Positions 1-8,476 are shown, numbered from the stretch's first letter. The stretch: DNA of 64,000 bases from BOG-908 sp963850605 (GCA_963850605.1 CAWKLX010000003.1:186001-250000); one strand, 5' to 3'. The notes: generated from the sequence alone by a model not told the origin. Numbers and translations: made by a program.

Positions 1-1453
1 CCTCCAGCCGAACGATATCGTCCTCGCCCAGGTAAGCGCCCGACTGCACCTCGATCAGTTCCAGCGCGATCCGCCCGGGATTCTCCAGCCGGTGCACGCA
101 GCCCAGCGGCAGATAGATGCTCTCGTTTTCCCGCACCATCACCTGCTCGTCGTCGCGCACCACCAGGGCCGTGCCCGCCACCACCACCCAATGCTCCGCG
201 CGATGAAAATGCTTTTGCAACGACAACTTTTCGCCCGGCTTGACCACGATGCGCTTGACCTGGAAGCGGTCCGCGCTGATCAGGCTTTCGTAGAAACCCC
301 AGGGGCGATAAGCACGGTTATGCGCCGCCGCCTCGTGCCGGCCGGCGGCGCGCAGCCGCTCCACCACGGCTTTCACCTCCTGCGCACGGTCGCGGTGCAT
401 CACCAGCACCGCGTCTTCCGTGGTCACCACCACGGCATCGCTCATCCCGACGACGGCGGTCAGCATGCCGTCGCTGCGGGCGTAGCAATTGACCGACTTT
501 TCCAGCAACACGTCGCCCATGCTGACATTGCCGTCCGCATCTTTCGCGCCCAGCTCCCACAGCGCATTCCAGCTGCCCACGTCGCACCAGCCGAGATCGG
601 CCGGTACCACAGCCGCGTGGCGCGTGCGTTCGGCCACCGCGTAGTCCAGGCTGATGTTGGGGCAGGCGCTGAAGGCGGCGCGATCCAAGCGGCAGAAATC
701 CAGATCGGTGCTGCGGGCGGCCATGGCGTGGCGGACGGCTTCCATCACGTCCGGCGCGAACTGCTCCATCTCGGCCAGCAAGGTTGCGGCGGTAAAAACA
801 AACATGCCGCTGTTCCACAAATGGCCGCCCCCCGCGGACAGGCGTGCGGCGGCGGACGCGTCGGGCTTTTCCACGAAACTGGCCACCGCATGCAGGCCCG
901 GCGCATCGTCCAGCGCCGCGCCCACCTCGATATAGCCATAACCGGTTTCGGCCGAACTCGGCTTCATGCCGAACGTGACGAAGCGGCCGGCGCGGGCGGC
1001 AGCCACGGCCTTGGCCAATGCGTCGGCCAGGGCCTCATGGCGCGTGATGGAGGCGTCGGCCGCCATCATCCACAGCACCGCATCTGGCGCGGTTTCCGCC
1101 ACAAGCAGGGCGGCGGCCGCGATCGCCGGCGCGGAGTTGCGGCCCACCGGTTCCAGCAGGATGCGGGCGCCCTCGATGCCGGCCTCTCGCATCTGCTCGG
1201 CAATCAGAAACCGGTGCTCCTCGTTGCAGACCACCACAGGCGGGGCAAAACCCGGGCCGGCCGCGCGCCGTGCCGTCTCCTGGATCATCGAGCGGTGCGA
1301 AATCAGCGGCCAAAGCTGCTTGGGAAAACTCTCGCGGGACACGGGCCAAAGCCTGGTGCCAGATCCGCCCGACAGGATGACGGGCGTGACCAGTCCTGTC
1401 GGGGCCGGTTGGTGCGTCGCCGCGTGTGTCAGGGCCGAAAACTCTTGATCCAA
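1..1453 (-). CDS. manC: Mannose-1-phosphate guanylyltransferase / mannose-6-phosphate isomerase (3' end cut by window)
   Basis: Makes GDP-mannose from mannose-1-phosphate and GTP in the cytoplasm, for exopolysaccharide or LPS; the C-terminal cupin domain isomerises mannose-6-phosphate and fructose-6-phosphate. The nucleotidyltransferase signature SGGSGTRLWP lies at residues 28-37, followed by VSRESFPKQ. Near the C-terminus the isomerase part has RPWGFYESL and the metal-site stretch KPGEKLSLQKHFHRAEHW, and the visible end reads LIEVQSGAYLGEDDIVR, so only the last few residues are missing. About 484 codons are visible, the usual family length. No ATG or GTG precedes the signature in frame after the upstream stop; TTG at 1453 is the best start and is uncertain. 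Transcribed away from the amidohydrolase at 1549. Confidence 0.93.
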   Translation of the reverse strand, partial: MDQEFSALTHAATHQPAPTGLVTPVILSGGSGTRLWPVSRESFPKQLWPLISHRSMIQETARRAAGPGFAPPVVVCNEEHRFLIAEQMREAGIEGARILLEPVGRNSAPAIAAAALLVAETAPDAVLWMMAADASITRHEALADALAKAVAAARAGRFVTFGMKPSSAETGYGYIEVGAALDDAPGLHAVASFVEKPDASAAARLSAGGGHLWNSGMFVFTAATLLAEMEQFAPDVMEAVRHAMAARSTDLDFCRLDRAAFSACPNISLDYAVAERTRHAAVVPADLGWCDVGSWNALWELGAKDADGNVSMGDVLLEKSVNCYARSDGMLTAVVGMSDAVVVTTEDAVLVMHRDRAQEVKAVVERLRAAGRHEAAAHNRAYRPWGFYESLISADRFQVKRIVVKPGEKLSLQKHFHRAEHWVVVAGTALVVRDDEQVMVRENESIYLPLGCVHRLENPGRIALELIEVQSGAYLGEDDIVRLE

Positions 1454-1548
1454 GGCTTTTGCTCGCGCTCTCTGCTTGCCAGGGTGGTGCAGCAGGTCCC
1501 AAGCTACATCTTTTGCGTTGCCACGTCAGGTTGTGAAAGCGGGCGCCC

Positions 1549-2733
1549 ATGGGACATCTGAACGATATTCGCGGCGCCATCGCCGAAACCGCCCTGGCCG
1601 AGGAAGCGGGGCTGATCGCCGTCCGGCGCGATTTGCATGCCCACCCCGAACTGGCTTTCCAGGAACACCGCACCGCCGGCGTCATCGCGCGCGAACTGGC
1701 CCGTCTGGGGCTCGCCGCGCGCACCGGCGTCGGCGGCACCGGCGTGGTGGCCGACATCGAAGGCGGCCGGCCCGGCCCCACCCTGATCATCCGCGGCGAC
1801 ATGGACGCGCTGCCGATCGAGGAGCGCACCGGGCTGCCCTTCGCCAGCCAGGTCAGCGGAAAGATGCACGCCTGCGGGCACGACGTGCATAGCTCCACGC
1901 TGCTGGGGGTCGCCGCAATCCTCGCCCGCCTGGCGCCGCAAATGCCCGGCCGCGTCCGCCTGGTGTTCCAGCCGGCCGAGGAAATCCTGGGCGGCGCGCG
2001 CGCGATGATCGAGGACGGCGTGCTGGAGGGGGTGGATTTATGCCTCGGCTTTCATAACCATCCCGACATACCGGTAGGCCGCTTCGGCGCGGTGCGCGGC
2101 GCCACCTACGCCGCCTGCGACCGGTTCCGCATCGTGGTGGGCGGCGTGTCGGGCCACGCCGCCTACCCGCACACGACAGTCGACCCCATCGTAGCCGCGT
2201 GCGCGCTGGTCGGGTCTCTGCAGACGATCGTCTCGCGTGAAATCGGACCGCTTGACCCGTGCGTGGTCACGGTCGGCGCCATCCACGCCGGCACCGTCCA
2301 CAACATCATCGCCGATTCCTGCGAGCTGCTCGGCACCGTGCGCACCCTGTCGGCACCGGTGCGCGCGAAGGCGGAGGCGGCGGTGCGGCGGATCTGCGCC
2401 GGCAACGATGCCACGTTCCGCACCCATACGACGCTGGAATGGATTGCCGGCGTGCCGCCCACGGTGAATGCGGGCGCCGTGCTGGATGCGGCCGTGGCCG
2501 GCATCGAGCGTCAGCTCGGAGATGTGTTCCAGCCGGGCGAGCCGAGCATGGGCGCGGAGGATTTCGCCGAGTTCGCTGCCCGCGTCCCGAGCTTCGTGTT
2601 GCGCGTGGGTTCGGGTGCCGCGGGGCGGGCGGACCATCTGCACAATTCGGGGTATCAGCCGGATGAGGGATGCATTGCGCTCGGGGCGCAGGCGTTGGCT
2701 GGGGCGGCGCTGGAGCTTCTGCAGGGTTTTTGA
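1549..2733 (+). CDS. M20 family metallo-amidohydrolase (hippurate / IAA-amino-acid hydrolase type)
   Basis: Hydrolyses an amide bond in an N-acyl amino acid or similar substrate; the exact substrate cannot be read from sequence. The 394-residue length is typical. The metal-binding signatures of the family are present: RGDMDALP at 82-89, the ACGHD motif at 108-112 with the metal-ligand Cys and His, and the paired glutamates in PAEEILGG at 144-145. The C-terminal SMGAEDFAEF segment supplies another conserved acidic residue. Starts 96 bases from the divergent manC start; the ribosome site is weak. It is followed 60 bases later by the DUF1697 gene on the same strand. Confidence 0.92.
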   Translation: MGHLNDIRGAIAETALAEEAGLIAVRRDLHAHPELAFQEHRTAGVIARELARLGLAARTGVGGTGVVADIEGGRPGPTLIIRGDMDALPIEERTGLPFASQVSGKMHACGHDVHSSTLLGVAAILARLAPQMPGRVRLVFQPAEEILGGARAMIEDGVLEGVDLCLGFHNHPDIPVGRFGAVRGATYAACDRFRIVVGGVSGHAAYPHTTVDPIVAACALVGSLQTIVSREIGPLDPCVVTVGAIHAGTVHNIIADSCELLGTVRTLSAPVRAKAEAAVRRICAGNDATFRTHTTLEWIAGVPPTVNAGAVLDAAVAGIERQLGDVFQPGEPSMGAEDFAEFAARVPSFVLRVGSGAAGRADHLHNSGYQPDEGCIALGAQALAGAALELLQGF

Positions 2734-2793
2734 GACGGACGCCTGCGCGATGCGCCAGCCTCTCCAATATGCGGGACGGCTGGGACGGGGAAA

Positions 2794-3309
2794 ATGACCG
2801 GGTATGTGGCCCTGATCCGGGCGGTCAATGTGGGCGGCACCGGAAAGCTGCCGATGGGCATTCTGGTCGGCATGTGCGAGTTGGCAGGGTGCGTCGGAGT
2901 GCGGACCTACATTGCAAGTGGCAACGTCGTTTTTCGGAGCGACGACGCAGAGGATCAAATCCGTTCCGCGCTTGAGGGTCGGCTGCACGCCTATGCAGGG
3001 CGACGCGTGGGCGTGGTGGTGCGCACGGCGGCCGAAATCGCCGAGACGCTTGCTCGCAATCCTTTCACGGACTCGCCCGGCAATCGCGTCATGGCGCTGT
3101 TCGTCGATGGGAAGTTGCCGACCGATCCCTTCGACGGAGTAACGGGTGCCAGGAATGAGCAGATCCGGTTGGGTAAGCGCGAATTGTTCATTCTGTATCC
3201 GGAAGGTATGGCGACCACGCGGCTTCGCATACCCAGTGAGACCCACGGGACGGCGCGCAACATGAACACGGTCGCCAAACTTGCCGAATTAACGCGCGCG
3301 CTGGTTTGA
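2794..3309 (+). CDS. DUF1697 family protein
   Basis: A 171-residue cytoplasmic protein of unknown function. The N-terminus YVALIRAVNVGGTGKLPM and the following YIASGNVVF match the DUF1697 pattern, in which this first part forms an alpha/beta fold. The ending RNMNTVAKLAEL is also typical. A GGGGAAA ribosome site lies just before the ATG. No pathway can be assigned; possibly co-transcribed with the amidohydrolase upstream. Confidence 0.85.
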   Translation: MTGYVALIRAVNVGGTGKLPMGILVGMCELAGCVGVRTYIASGNVVFRSDDAEDQIRSALEGRLHAYAGRRVGVVVRTAAEIAETLARNPFTDSPGNRVMALFVDGKLPTDPFDGVTGARNEQIRLGKRELFILYPEGMATTRLRIPSETHGTARNMNTVAKLAELTRALV

Positions 3310-3423
3310 CCTGACAGGAATACAGGGAAAGAAACTTTTATTACACGCCTCACTCAGCATACCCAGGCATGAGCCGAAAAATCGGCGGTGGATGTAGTGC
3401 GTGTGGATCGCCTGCCGCGTGCA

Positions 3424-4428
3424 TCAATGCCGGTCGCTCTTGTCGTTGAAAGCTGCCTGAGACGCGAGCGCGCCTGTTGCGAGGTCCCCCTGCCTGGCCG
3501 GGATCGGCAAAGCCGTCTGCCCAAGCACCCAGCCCTCCCAGCGCATGATCCAAGGGTCGTCGGGCGCGGCGTCCGACCGTTGTCCGGTCGCGACCGCCAG
3601 CACGCACAGCGCGCCGAAAACACTGTCCAGCCGGTCCTCCCCCGATACATCCGCGCCAAACCCGCCCGCCATCTCCACCCCCATCTGCCCGTCCGGTGCC
3701 GCGCCAAGGCGGGCCATGGCCGCCCCCAGCGCCTCCGCCAGCGCCGCGCGGTCCGCCTGCCGCCGCTTGCTCCCCGCCATGCGCACCCCCAGTTGGCGCA
3801 TCGCCTCCGCCGGATAGGTCTCGGCGACCGCCACACGCCCAGGCGCCAGCAACGCGCGGAAAGCACCGTCGAACGGCCACAGGCGCGGCGGCGCCGGACC
3901 ACGCAGGGCAGGCGCCAAAACCTCACGCCAGGCGGTTATCGCCGCCTTTCCGGACTGGTTGGCCCCCAACGTCCAGAACACCGGCGCACCTGCCGGGCGC
4001 TCGGCCGTCGCCCGGTCGCAGGCGCGGCATAGCGCGGCCGCACCCTCCAGCCCCAGCGCGTGGGCGTGGGCGGCGCGCGTCATCCCGGCCACACCACGCG
4101 CGGGATAGAACGGGCGATCAGACGAAATGTCGTCCAGTGTTTCGCACACCTCCAGAAAGCCGGGCCGCGCGTGCAGCCCCCGCAGGAAAGACGGAAAATC
4201 CGCCTCGGTCGCGTGCAGCGCGGCATAGGCGCGGGGCAGGCCGATCGGGCAGTCCAGCCCCAAGGCCACGGGCGCCCCACGGGCGCGGGCCAGCAGACGG
4301 GCCAGCAAGGTCGCGGGATCGCCGACCGGCTCGGGGGCGGTGATGCGCCAGCCCGCCCGGTCCGGCCCGATCACCGTCATCCAGCGCTTGTGCGGGTGCT
4401 TGCTCCAGTCCGCGTGGGCGATCAGCAC
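3424..4428 (-). CDS. DUF429-like predicted RNase H-fold protein
   Basis: A 334-residue protein I can place only loosely. An early acidic motif (HADWSKHPHKRW, residues 5-16), the LDCPIGLPRAYA stretch near residue 58, AETYPAEAMRQLG in the middle and EDRLDSVFGALCVLAVATG toward the end resemble the spaced acidic motifs of DUF429 proteins, which are predicted RNase H-like nucleases. No experiment-based role is known to me. It starts one base after the stop of the small gene 4430-4639, so the two are probably one transcript. Confidence 0.6.
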   Translation of the reverse strand: MLIAHADWSKHPHKRWMTVIGPDRAGWRITAPEPVGDPATLLARLLARARGAPVALGLDCPIGLPRAYAALHATEADFPSFLRGLHARPGFLEVCETLDDISSDRPFYPARGVAGMTRAAHAHALGLEGAAALCRACDRATAERPAGAPVFWTLGANQSGKAAITAWREVLAPALRGPAPPRLWPFDGAFRALLAPGRVAVAETYPAEAMRQLGVRMAGSKRRQADRAALAEALGAAMARLGAAPDGQMGVEMAGGFGADVSGEDRLDSVFGALCVLAVATGQRSDAAPDDPWIMRWEGWVLGQTALPIPARQGDLATGALASQAAFNDKSDRH

Positions 4429-4429
4429 A

Positions 4430-4639
4430 TCACAGCGGCTTGTGGGCGCGGTCCAGCATGCGTTTGATGAACCCGGGCGGCTTGACGGGTTTTTGCTCCA
4501 CGGCCTTGACGCGCGCGGCCTCTGCCGCCTCGCGCTCCTTGCCGGCCAGCCATTTGTCGAGCGACATGCCGGCGCGGGCCGCGCGTTTTTCTTCGTAGGC
4601 GCGCTGGCCGTCGGTCATTTTTTTCGAAGAACTCGCCAT
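4430..4639 (-). CDS. Small basic helical protein (69 aa), hypothetical
   Basis: 69 residues, rich in Lys, Arg, Ala and Glu, predicted to be one long helix (DGQRAYEEKRAARAG, then EREAAEAARVKAVEQ) with a basic tail RMLDRAHKPL. Small alphaproteobacterial proteins of this look are common and unnamed. Its stop is immediately next to the start of the DUF429-like gene. No function can be given; the codon use and tight packing suggest it is real. Confidence 0.6.
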   Translation of the reverse strand: MASSSKKMTDGQRAYEEKRAARAGMSLDKWLAGKEREAAEAARVKAVEQKPVKPPGFIKRMLDRAHKPL

Positions 4640-4677
4640 AAGGCGAATGTACAGCGCCGGGGCATCCCCGCCTAGCC

Positions 4678-5415
4678 TCAGCCATAGCGGGCCAGGGCGC
4701 GGCGGCTGATCCAGCCCAGCGCGCCACTGATCGCCAGCCCGGCAGCCGAAAGCAGGGCCAGCGCCGCGAACATGCGCGCGGTCTGCAGCCGATATCCCGA
4801 TTCCAGGATGCGGAACGCCAGGCCGGAGGCGACACCACCCGCGCCGGTCACGAATTCCGCCACCACCGCCCCCACCAGCGCCAGCCCGCCGGAGACGCGC
4901 AGCCCGGCCAGCATGTAGGGTACGGCGGCCGGCAGGCGGATCAGCAAGATCTCCTGCACCAGGCTGGCGCCGTTCAGCCGCGCCAGGTCCAGCAGCTCGG
5001 GCGGGGTGGCCGCCAGGCCCGCCGCCGTGTTGGAAAACACCGGGAAGAAGGCCACCACCGTCGCGCACACCGTCATGGCCGCGAACGGGTCACCAACCCA
5101 GACGATGATCAGCGGGGCCACGGCGACCACCGGCGTCACCTGCAAGATCACCGTCCAGGGGGAGAGCAGCGCGCGGGCAATGCGGCTCGCGGCCATCACG
5201 GAGGCCAGCGACACGCCCAGCACCACCGCGCAGGCCAGCGCCGCGCCGGTCACCGAAAGCGTGGCCAGCAGCGCCCGCAGCAGCCCCGGCGCGTCGCCGG
5301 CAAAGGCGCGGACGATCGCCACCGGGGACGGCACAAGGTAGGCGGGCGTGTGCAGCAGCATGACCGCCGCCTGCCACAGCGCCAGCGACGCGAGGAACGC
5401 GGCTGCTCCTTTCAC
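4678..5415 (-). CDS. ABC transporter permease, NitT/TauT (SsuC-like) family
   Basis: Inner-membrane channel of an ABC importer. The 245 residues hold about six hydrophobic segments. The cytoplasmic EAA loop that contacts the ATPase is visible as PPELLDLARLNGASLVQEI followed by RLPAAVPYMLAGLR. The N-terminal PAYLVPSPVAIVRAF is typical of SsuC/ThiX-type permeases. Start overlaps the stop of the ATPase gene by four bases (ATGA), so the two are translationally coupled. Confidence 0.9.
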   Translation of the reverse strand: MKGAAAFLASLALWQAAVMLLHTPAYLVPSPVAIVRAFAGDAPGLLRALLATLSVTGAALACAVVLGVSLASVMAASRIARALLSPWTVILQVTPVVAVAPLIIVWVGDPFAAMTVCATVVAFFPVFSNTAAGLAATPPELLDLARLNGASLVQEILLIRLPAAVPYMLAGLRVSGGLALVGAVVAEFVTGAGGVASGLAFRILESGYRLQTARMFAALALLSAAGLAISGALGWISRRALARYG

Positions 5416-6143
5416 GCTGGCACGTGCAGTGCCTGCACCGCGTCCGACAGCTGGGCAGCGCGCCTGGCGAATTTTTCCCCGGCCCGCCCCCGCTCGCCCG
5501 GTTGTGCCCCGGCGAATTCGGCCGCGATGCGGCCCGGCCGCGCGCTCATCAGCACGACGCGGCTGGCAAGTGCGGCCGCCTCATAGATGGAGTGGGTGAC
5601 GAACACGGTGGCACAGCCAAGCGTTGCCGTAATTCGTAAAATCTCGTCCTGCAGCCGGTGACGGGTGAACTCGTCCAGTGCGGCAAACGGCTCGTCCATC
5701 AGCAGCAGGCGCGGCTCGGTGACCAGCGCGCGGGCGATGGAAACGCGCATGCGCATACCGCCCGACAGGGTTTTGGGGCGGGCTTCGGAAAAATCGCTCA
5801 GGCCCACCAAGGTCAGCGCCTCGCGGGCACGCGCCTCCGCCTCCGGGGCGCGGCGCAGCCGCAGCGGCAGCATCACATTGGCCAGCGCCGTGGCCCACGG
5901 CATCAATGTCGCGTCCTGGAACACGTAGCCGATGGCGCCCGGCGCGGGCGGCCCGTCATCCCACAGAAGCAGGCCCTCGCTCGGCAGCTCCAGCCCGGCG
6001 ATCAGCCGCAGCAATGTCGACTTGCCGCAGCCGGACGGGCCCAGCAGCACCAGGAAATCGCCGCGGCCGAGTTTGATGTCGATGCCGGAGAGTGCGCGCG
6101 TGCCGTCGGCAAAAATTTTGCCGACGCCCGAGATTTCCAGCAT
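5412..6143 (-). CDS. ABC transporter ATP-binding protein, NitT/TauT family
   Basis: Cytoplasmic ATPase of the importer. Walker A is GPSGCGKST (about residues 35-43), the Q-loop is in YVFQDATLMPW, the signature is LSGGMRMRVSIARAL, and Walker B is LLLMDEPFAALDEFTR, followed by the switch His in VFVTHSIYEA. 243 residues, normal for this class. It shares one base with the binding-protein stop and four with the permease start, giving a compact binding protein-ATPase-permease operon read on the minus strand. Confidence 0.93.
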   Translation of the reverse strand: MLEISGVGKIFADGTRALSGIDIKLGRGDFLVLLGPSGCGKSTLLRLIAGLELPSEGLLLWDDGPPAPGAIGYVFQDATLMPWATALANVMLPLRLRRAPEAEARAREALTLVGLSDFSEARPKTLSGGMRMRVSIARALVTEPRLLLMDEPFAALDEFTRHRLQDEILRITATLGCATVFVTHSIYEAAALASRVVLMSARPGRIAAEFAGAQPGERGRAGEKFARRAAQLSDAVQALHVPA

Positions 6144-7129
6144 CAGGGTGCGACCGGGTTTGCCTTGTGCACGAATTTCAGCGTGTAGGCCTGACGGTAA
6201 TTCATGTCCGCCGGATACAAACCGGCCTTGACCATGGATTGGAAGAAATCTTTCCAGCGTATGTCGGTCATGGCGCCGATGCCGAGCGCCTGCGCATCGT
6301 CGGCCTCGACGATCCCGTGCGATCGCATCGCCTCACGCCCATAGTCGAGCAGCGCGTCGGTCATCTCCGGGTTGGCTTGCTTGATCAGCGTGTTGCCAGG
6401 GCGCGGGTCGCTTTCCAGATAACTGCGCCAGCCTTCCTCGCTGGCGTCCAAAAAGCGCTGGACCAGCTCGGCGCGCGCATCGGCCGTTTCACGCTTCGTC
6501 AGGATAAGGCTTGCATATCCGGAAAAGCCGGCATCGGACAGCAGCAGCACGACCGGATCGAAACCGCCCTGCTGCCGAATCAAAAACGGTTCGGATCCGA
6601 GATAACCCTGCTGCACCGCTCCCTTGTCGGCCAGGAACGGCGCCAGGCTGAAGGCGTAAGGGCGTATCTGGTCGTCGGAAAACCCGTATTTTTCCTTCAC
6701 GAAATTCCACCAGCCGATGCGTGTGTCGGCGCCGATCATGATCGGCTTGCCGCGCAACGACTCGAAACTGTCGTTGCCGACGCCGGGGTGGGCGAGCACG
6801 ACGGACGGGTCTTTCTGAAACATCGCCGCGACCGCCTCGACGGGCAGATCTTCCTTGGCGAAATTCAGCGCAATGAAACTGTTGCCCGCGATCGAAAAAT
6901 CGAGGCGGCCGGCCAGCAGCAACTGCGCCTGGTTCACCTGCGGCCCGCCCTGGCGCAACGTCACGTCCAGCCCGTGGCGCGCGTAAATCCCCTGGGCGAC
7001 GGCCTGGTAGTAGCCGCCATATTCCGCCTCCGCCAGCCAGTCCAGCCCGAAGGCCACATGGTCGGGCGGCGGCGCGGCGCGCGCCGATGACATGGCGCAG
7101 AGCAGGGCAAATGGTAGCAAGCGGAACAA
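6143..7129 (-). CDS. ABC transporter substrate-binding protein, NMT1/THI5-like
   Basis: Periplasmic binding protein of the importer. The mature part starts VAFGLDWLAEAEYGGYYQA and continues with a IYARHGLDVTL stretch, the typical opening of NMT1/THI5-type proteins, which bind pyrimidine precursors of thiamine or similar small heterocycles. I infer a ThiY/RibY-like ligand but do not see a TPP riboswitch. A TTG start at 7129 gives a good signal peptide (LFRLLPFALLCAMSSARA) with AAGG upstream. ATG 7093 would cut off most of it. The open frame continues further upstream through the opposite-strand DUF1491 gene and is not used there. Confidence 0.82.
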   Translation of the reverse strand: MFRLLPFALLCAMSSARAAPPPDHVAFGLDWLAEAEYGGYYQAVAQGIYARHGLDVTLRQGGPQVNQAQLLLAGRLDFSIAGNSFIALNFAKEDLPVEAVAAMFQKDPSVVLAHPGVGNDSFESLRGKPIMIGADTRIGWWNFVKEKYGFSDDQIRPYAFSLAPFLADKGAVQQGYLGSEPFLIRQQGGFDPVVLLLSDAGFSGYASLILTKRETADARAELVQRFLDASEEGWRSYLESDPRPGNTLIKQANPEMTDALLDYGREAMRSHGIVEADDAQALGIGAMTDIRWKDFFQSMVKAGLYPADMNYRQAYTLKFVHKANPVAP

Positions 7130-7165
7130 TGGCGTGGCCTTGCAGGGTTGCGTGGGAGGTTTGGC

Positions 7166-7501
7166 ATGGCTGAGGCGCGGGTCAAGGCGGGGTTGTGGGT
7201 GTCGGCGGCCTTGCGGCTGGCCTTCCAGGATGGACGCAGCGGCGCGGTGCTGCGCCGCGGGGACGCCGATGCCGGCGGCATACTCGTGGTGCTGCGCGGC
7301 CAGGGCGGCGTCAGCGTGCTGAGCCAGCTCGCCAGCGAAGATGGAGAGGCGCGCTGGATGCGCGGCACCGGCCCGGGTGCTGTGGACGAGCCGGTGGCCG
7401 ACGCCTATGTCGCGCGGCAGACCGCCCGCGACCCCGATCTGTGGGTGGTGGAGTTCGAGGCGCCCGACCTGCTGCCGCCGTTCGGTGGAAAGATCGTGTG
7501 A
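7166..7501 (+). CDS. DUF1491 family protein
   Basis: A 111-residue alphaproteobacterial protein of unknown function. The start MAEARVKAGLWVSAALR and the segment RRGDADAGGILVVL are characteristic, as is DPDLWVVEFE near the C-terminus. GGGAGG at 7154-7159 is well placed for the ATG at 7166; a TTG at 7148 also lies in frame but has no such site. Divergent from the ABC importer, 36 bases away. Directly followed by a double-hairpin repeat that probably ends the transcript. Confidence 0.85.
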   Translation: MAEARVKAGLWVSAALRLAFQDGRSGAVLRRGDADAGGILVVLRGQGGVSVLSQLASEDGEARWMRGTGPGAVDEPVADAYVARQTARDPDLWVVEFEAPDLLPPFGGKIV

Positions 7502-7615
7502 AAGCAAGCAGTCCTTTTTTGAAAAGGACCAGAAAACTTCTGTCAATTTAGTCCGCGACAGCACTGAAAGAAATTTTTGCTTCTTTTTTTCAAAAAAGAA
7601 GGCCTTCCCTTAACG
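7502..7615. repeat. Family A double-hairpin intergenic repeat, copy 1 (full)
   Basis: A T/A-rich element in a G+C-rich genome. Left hairpin built on GTCCTTTTTTGAAAAGGAC, then an A-run (AGAAAACTTCTG), the core TCCGCGACAGC, a T-run, and a right hairpin on CTTCTTTTTTTCAAAAAAGAAG. Starts right at the DUF1491 stop. The two hairpins with T tracts can work as a bidirectional terminator. Confidence 0.85.
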
Positions 7616-7628
7616 GAGTTTCCGCCAC

Positions 7629-8204
7629 GTGCCCCTATCCGTCACCGTCTTCTGCGGCTCGCGACAGGGCCGCAACCCCGCTTGGCGCGCGGCCGCCATC
7701 GCGCTCGGCCAAGGCCTGGCCGCACGCGGCATCCGCCTGGTCTATGGCGGCGGCCGGGTCGGCCTGATGGGCGCGGTGGCCGACGCGGCGCTGGCCGCCG
7801 GCGGCGAGGTCCTGGGCATCATCCCCGAATTCCTGACCAGGCTGGAGGTCGCCCATGCCGGCCTGACCGAGCTCATCGTCACCGACAGCATGCACAGCCG
7901 CAAACGCCTGATGTTCGATTCCGCCGACGCGTTCGTGACCCTGCCCGGCGGCCTCGGCACGCTGGACGAAACCGTCGAAATCATCACCTGGCGCCAGCTC
8001 GGTCTGCACGACAAACCGGTGTTGGTCTGCAATATCGGTGGCTGGGCGGACGGCCTGCTCGCCGCGTTCGACCGCGCGGTCGACGACGAATTCGCGTCAG
8101 AGAGCGCCTGGAACCTGTTCGAGGTCGTGCCGAGCGCCGAAGCGGTGCTGGACCGCCTGGCCACGCTATCCTGCGCCCAGCCGGCGGACAGCGCGCGGCT
8201 GTAA
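7629..8204 (+). CDS. LOG family protein (TIGR00730), nucleoside 5'-monophosphate phosphoribohydrolase
   Basis: 191 residues. LOG enzymes cleave the ribosyl bond of AMP or cytokinin nucleotides. The Rossmann-like opening VTVFCGSRQGRNPAW, the glycine-rich YGGGRVGLMG at about 39-48, the MHSRKRLM segment with catalytic Arg at about 91, and the diagnostic PGGLGTLDE at 106-114 are all present. GTG start at 7629. Function in bacteria is usually AMP salvage or lysine-decarboxylase-misnamed; no cytokinin genes are nearby. Followed by a strong hairpin. Confidence 0.9.
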   Translation: MPLSVTVFCGSRQGRNPAWRAAAIALGQGLAARGIRLVYGGGRVGLMGAVADAALAAGGEVLGIIPEFLTRLEVAHAGLTELIVTDSMHSRKRLMFDSADAFVTLPGGLGTLDETVEIITWRQLGLHDKPVLVCNIGGWADGLLAAFDRAVDDEFASESAWNLFEVVPSAEAVLDRLATLSCAQPADSARL

Positions 8205-8210
8205 CAACAA

Positions 8211-8243
8211 CGAAGGCCCCGGACGCACGTCCCGGGGCCTTCG
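8211..8243. terminator. GC-rich hairpin, bidirectional terminator
   Basis: Perfect 12-bp arms CGAAGGCCCCGG / CCGGGGCCTTCG around a 9-base loop, seven bases after the LOG stop. On the minus strand the hairpin is followed by a short T-containing tract (TTGTTGTTA), so it can also end the small minus-strand transcript at 8278-8355. Confidence 0.75.
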
Positions 8244-8277
8244 CATTGTGTGACGGCCGAGGCCGCCTCGCTATGGA

Positions 8278-8355
8278 TCAACCCGCGCGGTTGAAAGATC
8301 CGGCAGTGAAGGTCCAGGTCGCGACGGCACTCGGGTGCATCAAACAATGAGACAC
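8278..8355 (-). CDS. Micro-ORF (25 aa) with perfect Shine-Dalgarno, unknown peptide
   Basis: A GTG at 8355 opens a 25-residue frame on the minus strand. It is preceded by AAAGGAGGTGATCC (8357-8370), a 14-base match to the anti-Shine-Dalgarno end of 16S rRNA, with AGGAGG placed seven bases before the start. The peptide has one Cys (position 4), two His (3 and 7), and the core ATWTFTAGSF; an internal ATG is at codon 6. The terminator at 8211-8243 lies 34 bases past the stop. No gene follows on this strand, so it is a stand-alone small unit. I do not recognise the peptide. A same-size frame on the plus strand (8273-8350) lacks a ribosome site and is less likely. Confidence 0.45.
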   Translation of the reverse strand: MSHCLMHPSAVATWTFTAGSFNRAG

Positions 8356-8442
8356 TGGATCACCTCCTTTCGGTTGTTGGTAAGCCAAAGGTGGTGGATG
8401 GCCGGCGGAGTCGTCAAGCCCCCGCGCCATGCCGCAGCACCG

Positions 8443-8476
8443 TTGACACGCAACCAAAAGGTTGCATGTTTAGCGC
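8443..8476 (+). promoter_or_regulatory. Promoter with palindromic operator for the arsR-type gene
   Basis: A consensus -35 TTGACA lies at 8443-8448. The 17-base spacer holds the perfect palindrome GCAACCAAAAGGTTGC (8450-8465), followed by a weak -10 at 8466-8471 (ATGTTT). The ATG at 8477 falls almost at the predicted transcription start and no ribosome site is seen, which suggests a leaderless mRNA. The palindrome is the natural candidate for autorepression by the encoded ArsR-type protein. Confidence 0.5.

Noticed and set aside
92..1561. Long plus-strand open frame of 489 codons
   Set aside because: It is the opposite strand of manC, which carries full family motifs on the minus strand; the plus-strand product is His/Arg-rich with no family look.
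2038..3246. 402-codon minus-strand frame
   Set aside because: Antisense shadow of the M20 amidohydrolase and DUF1697 genes.
6143..7564. 473-residue version of the ABC binding protein
   Set aside because: The extra N-terminal 145 residues are antisense to DUF1491; a signal peptide is found at TTG 7129.
8357..8371. GGATCACCTCCTTTC resembling the 3' end of 16S rRNA
   Set aside because: No rRNA sequence precedes it. On the minus strand it is the perfect Shine-Dalgarno of the micro-ORF.
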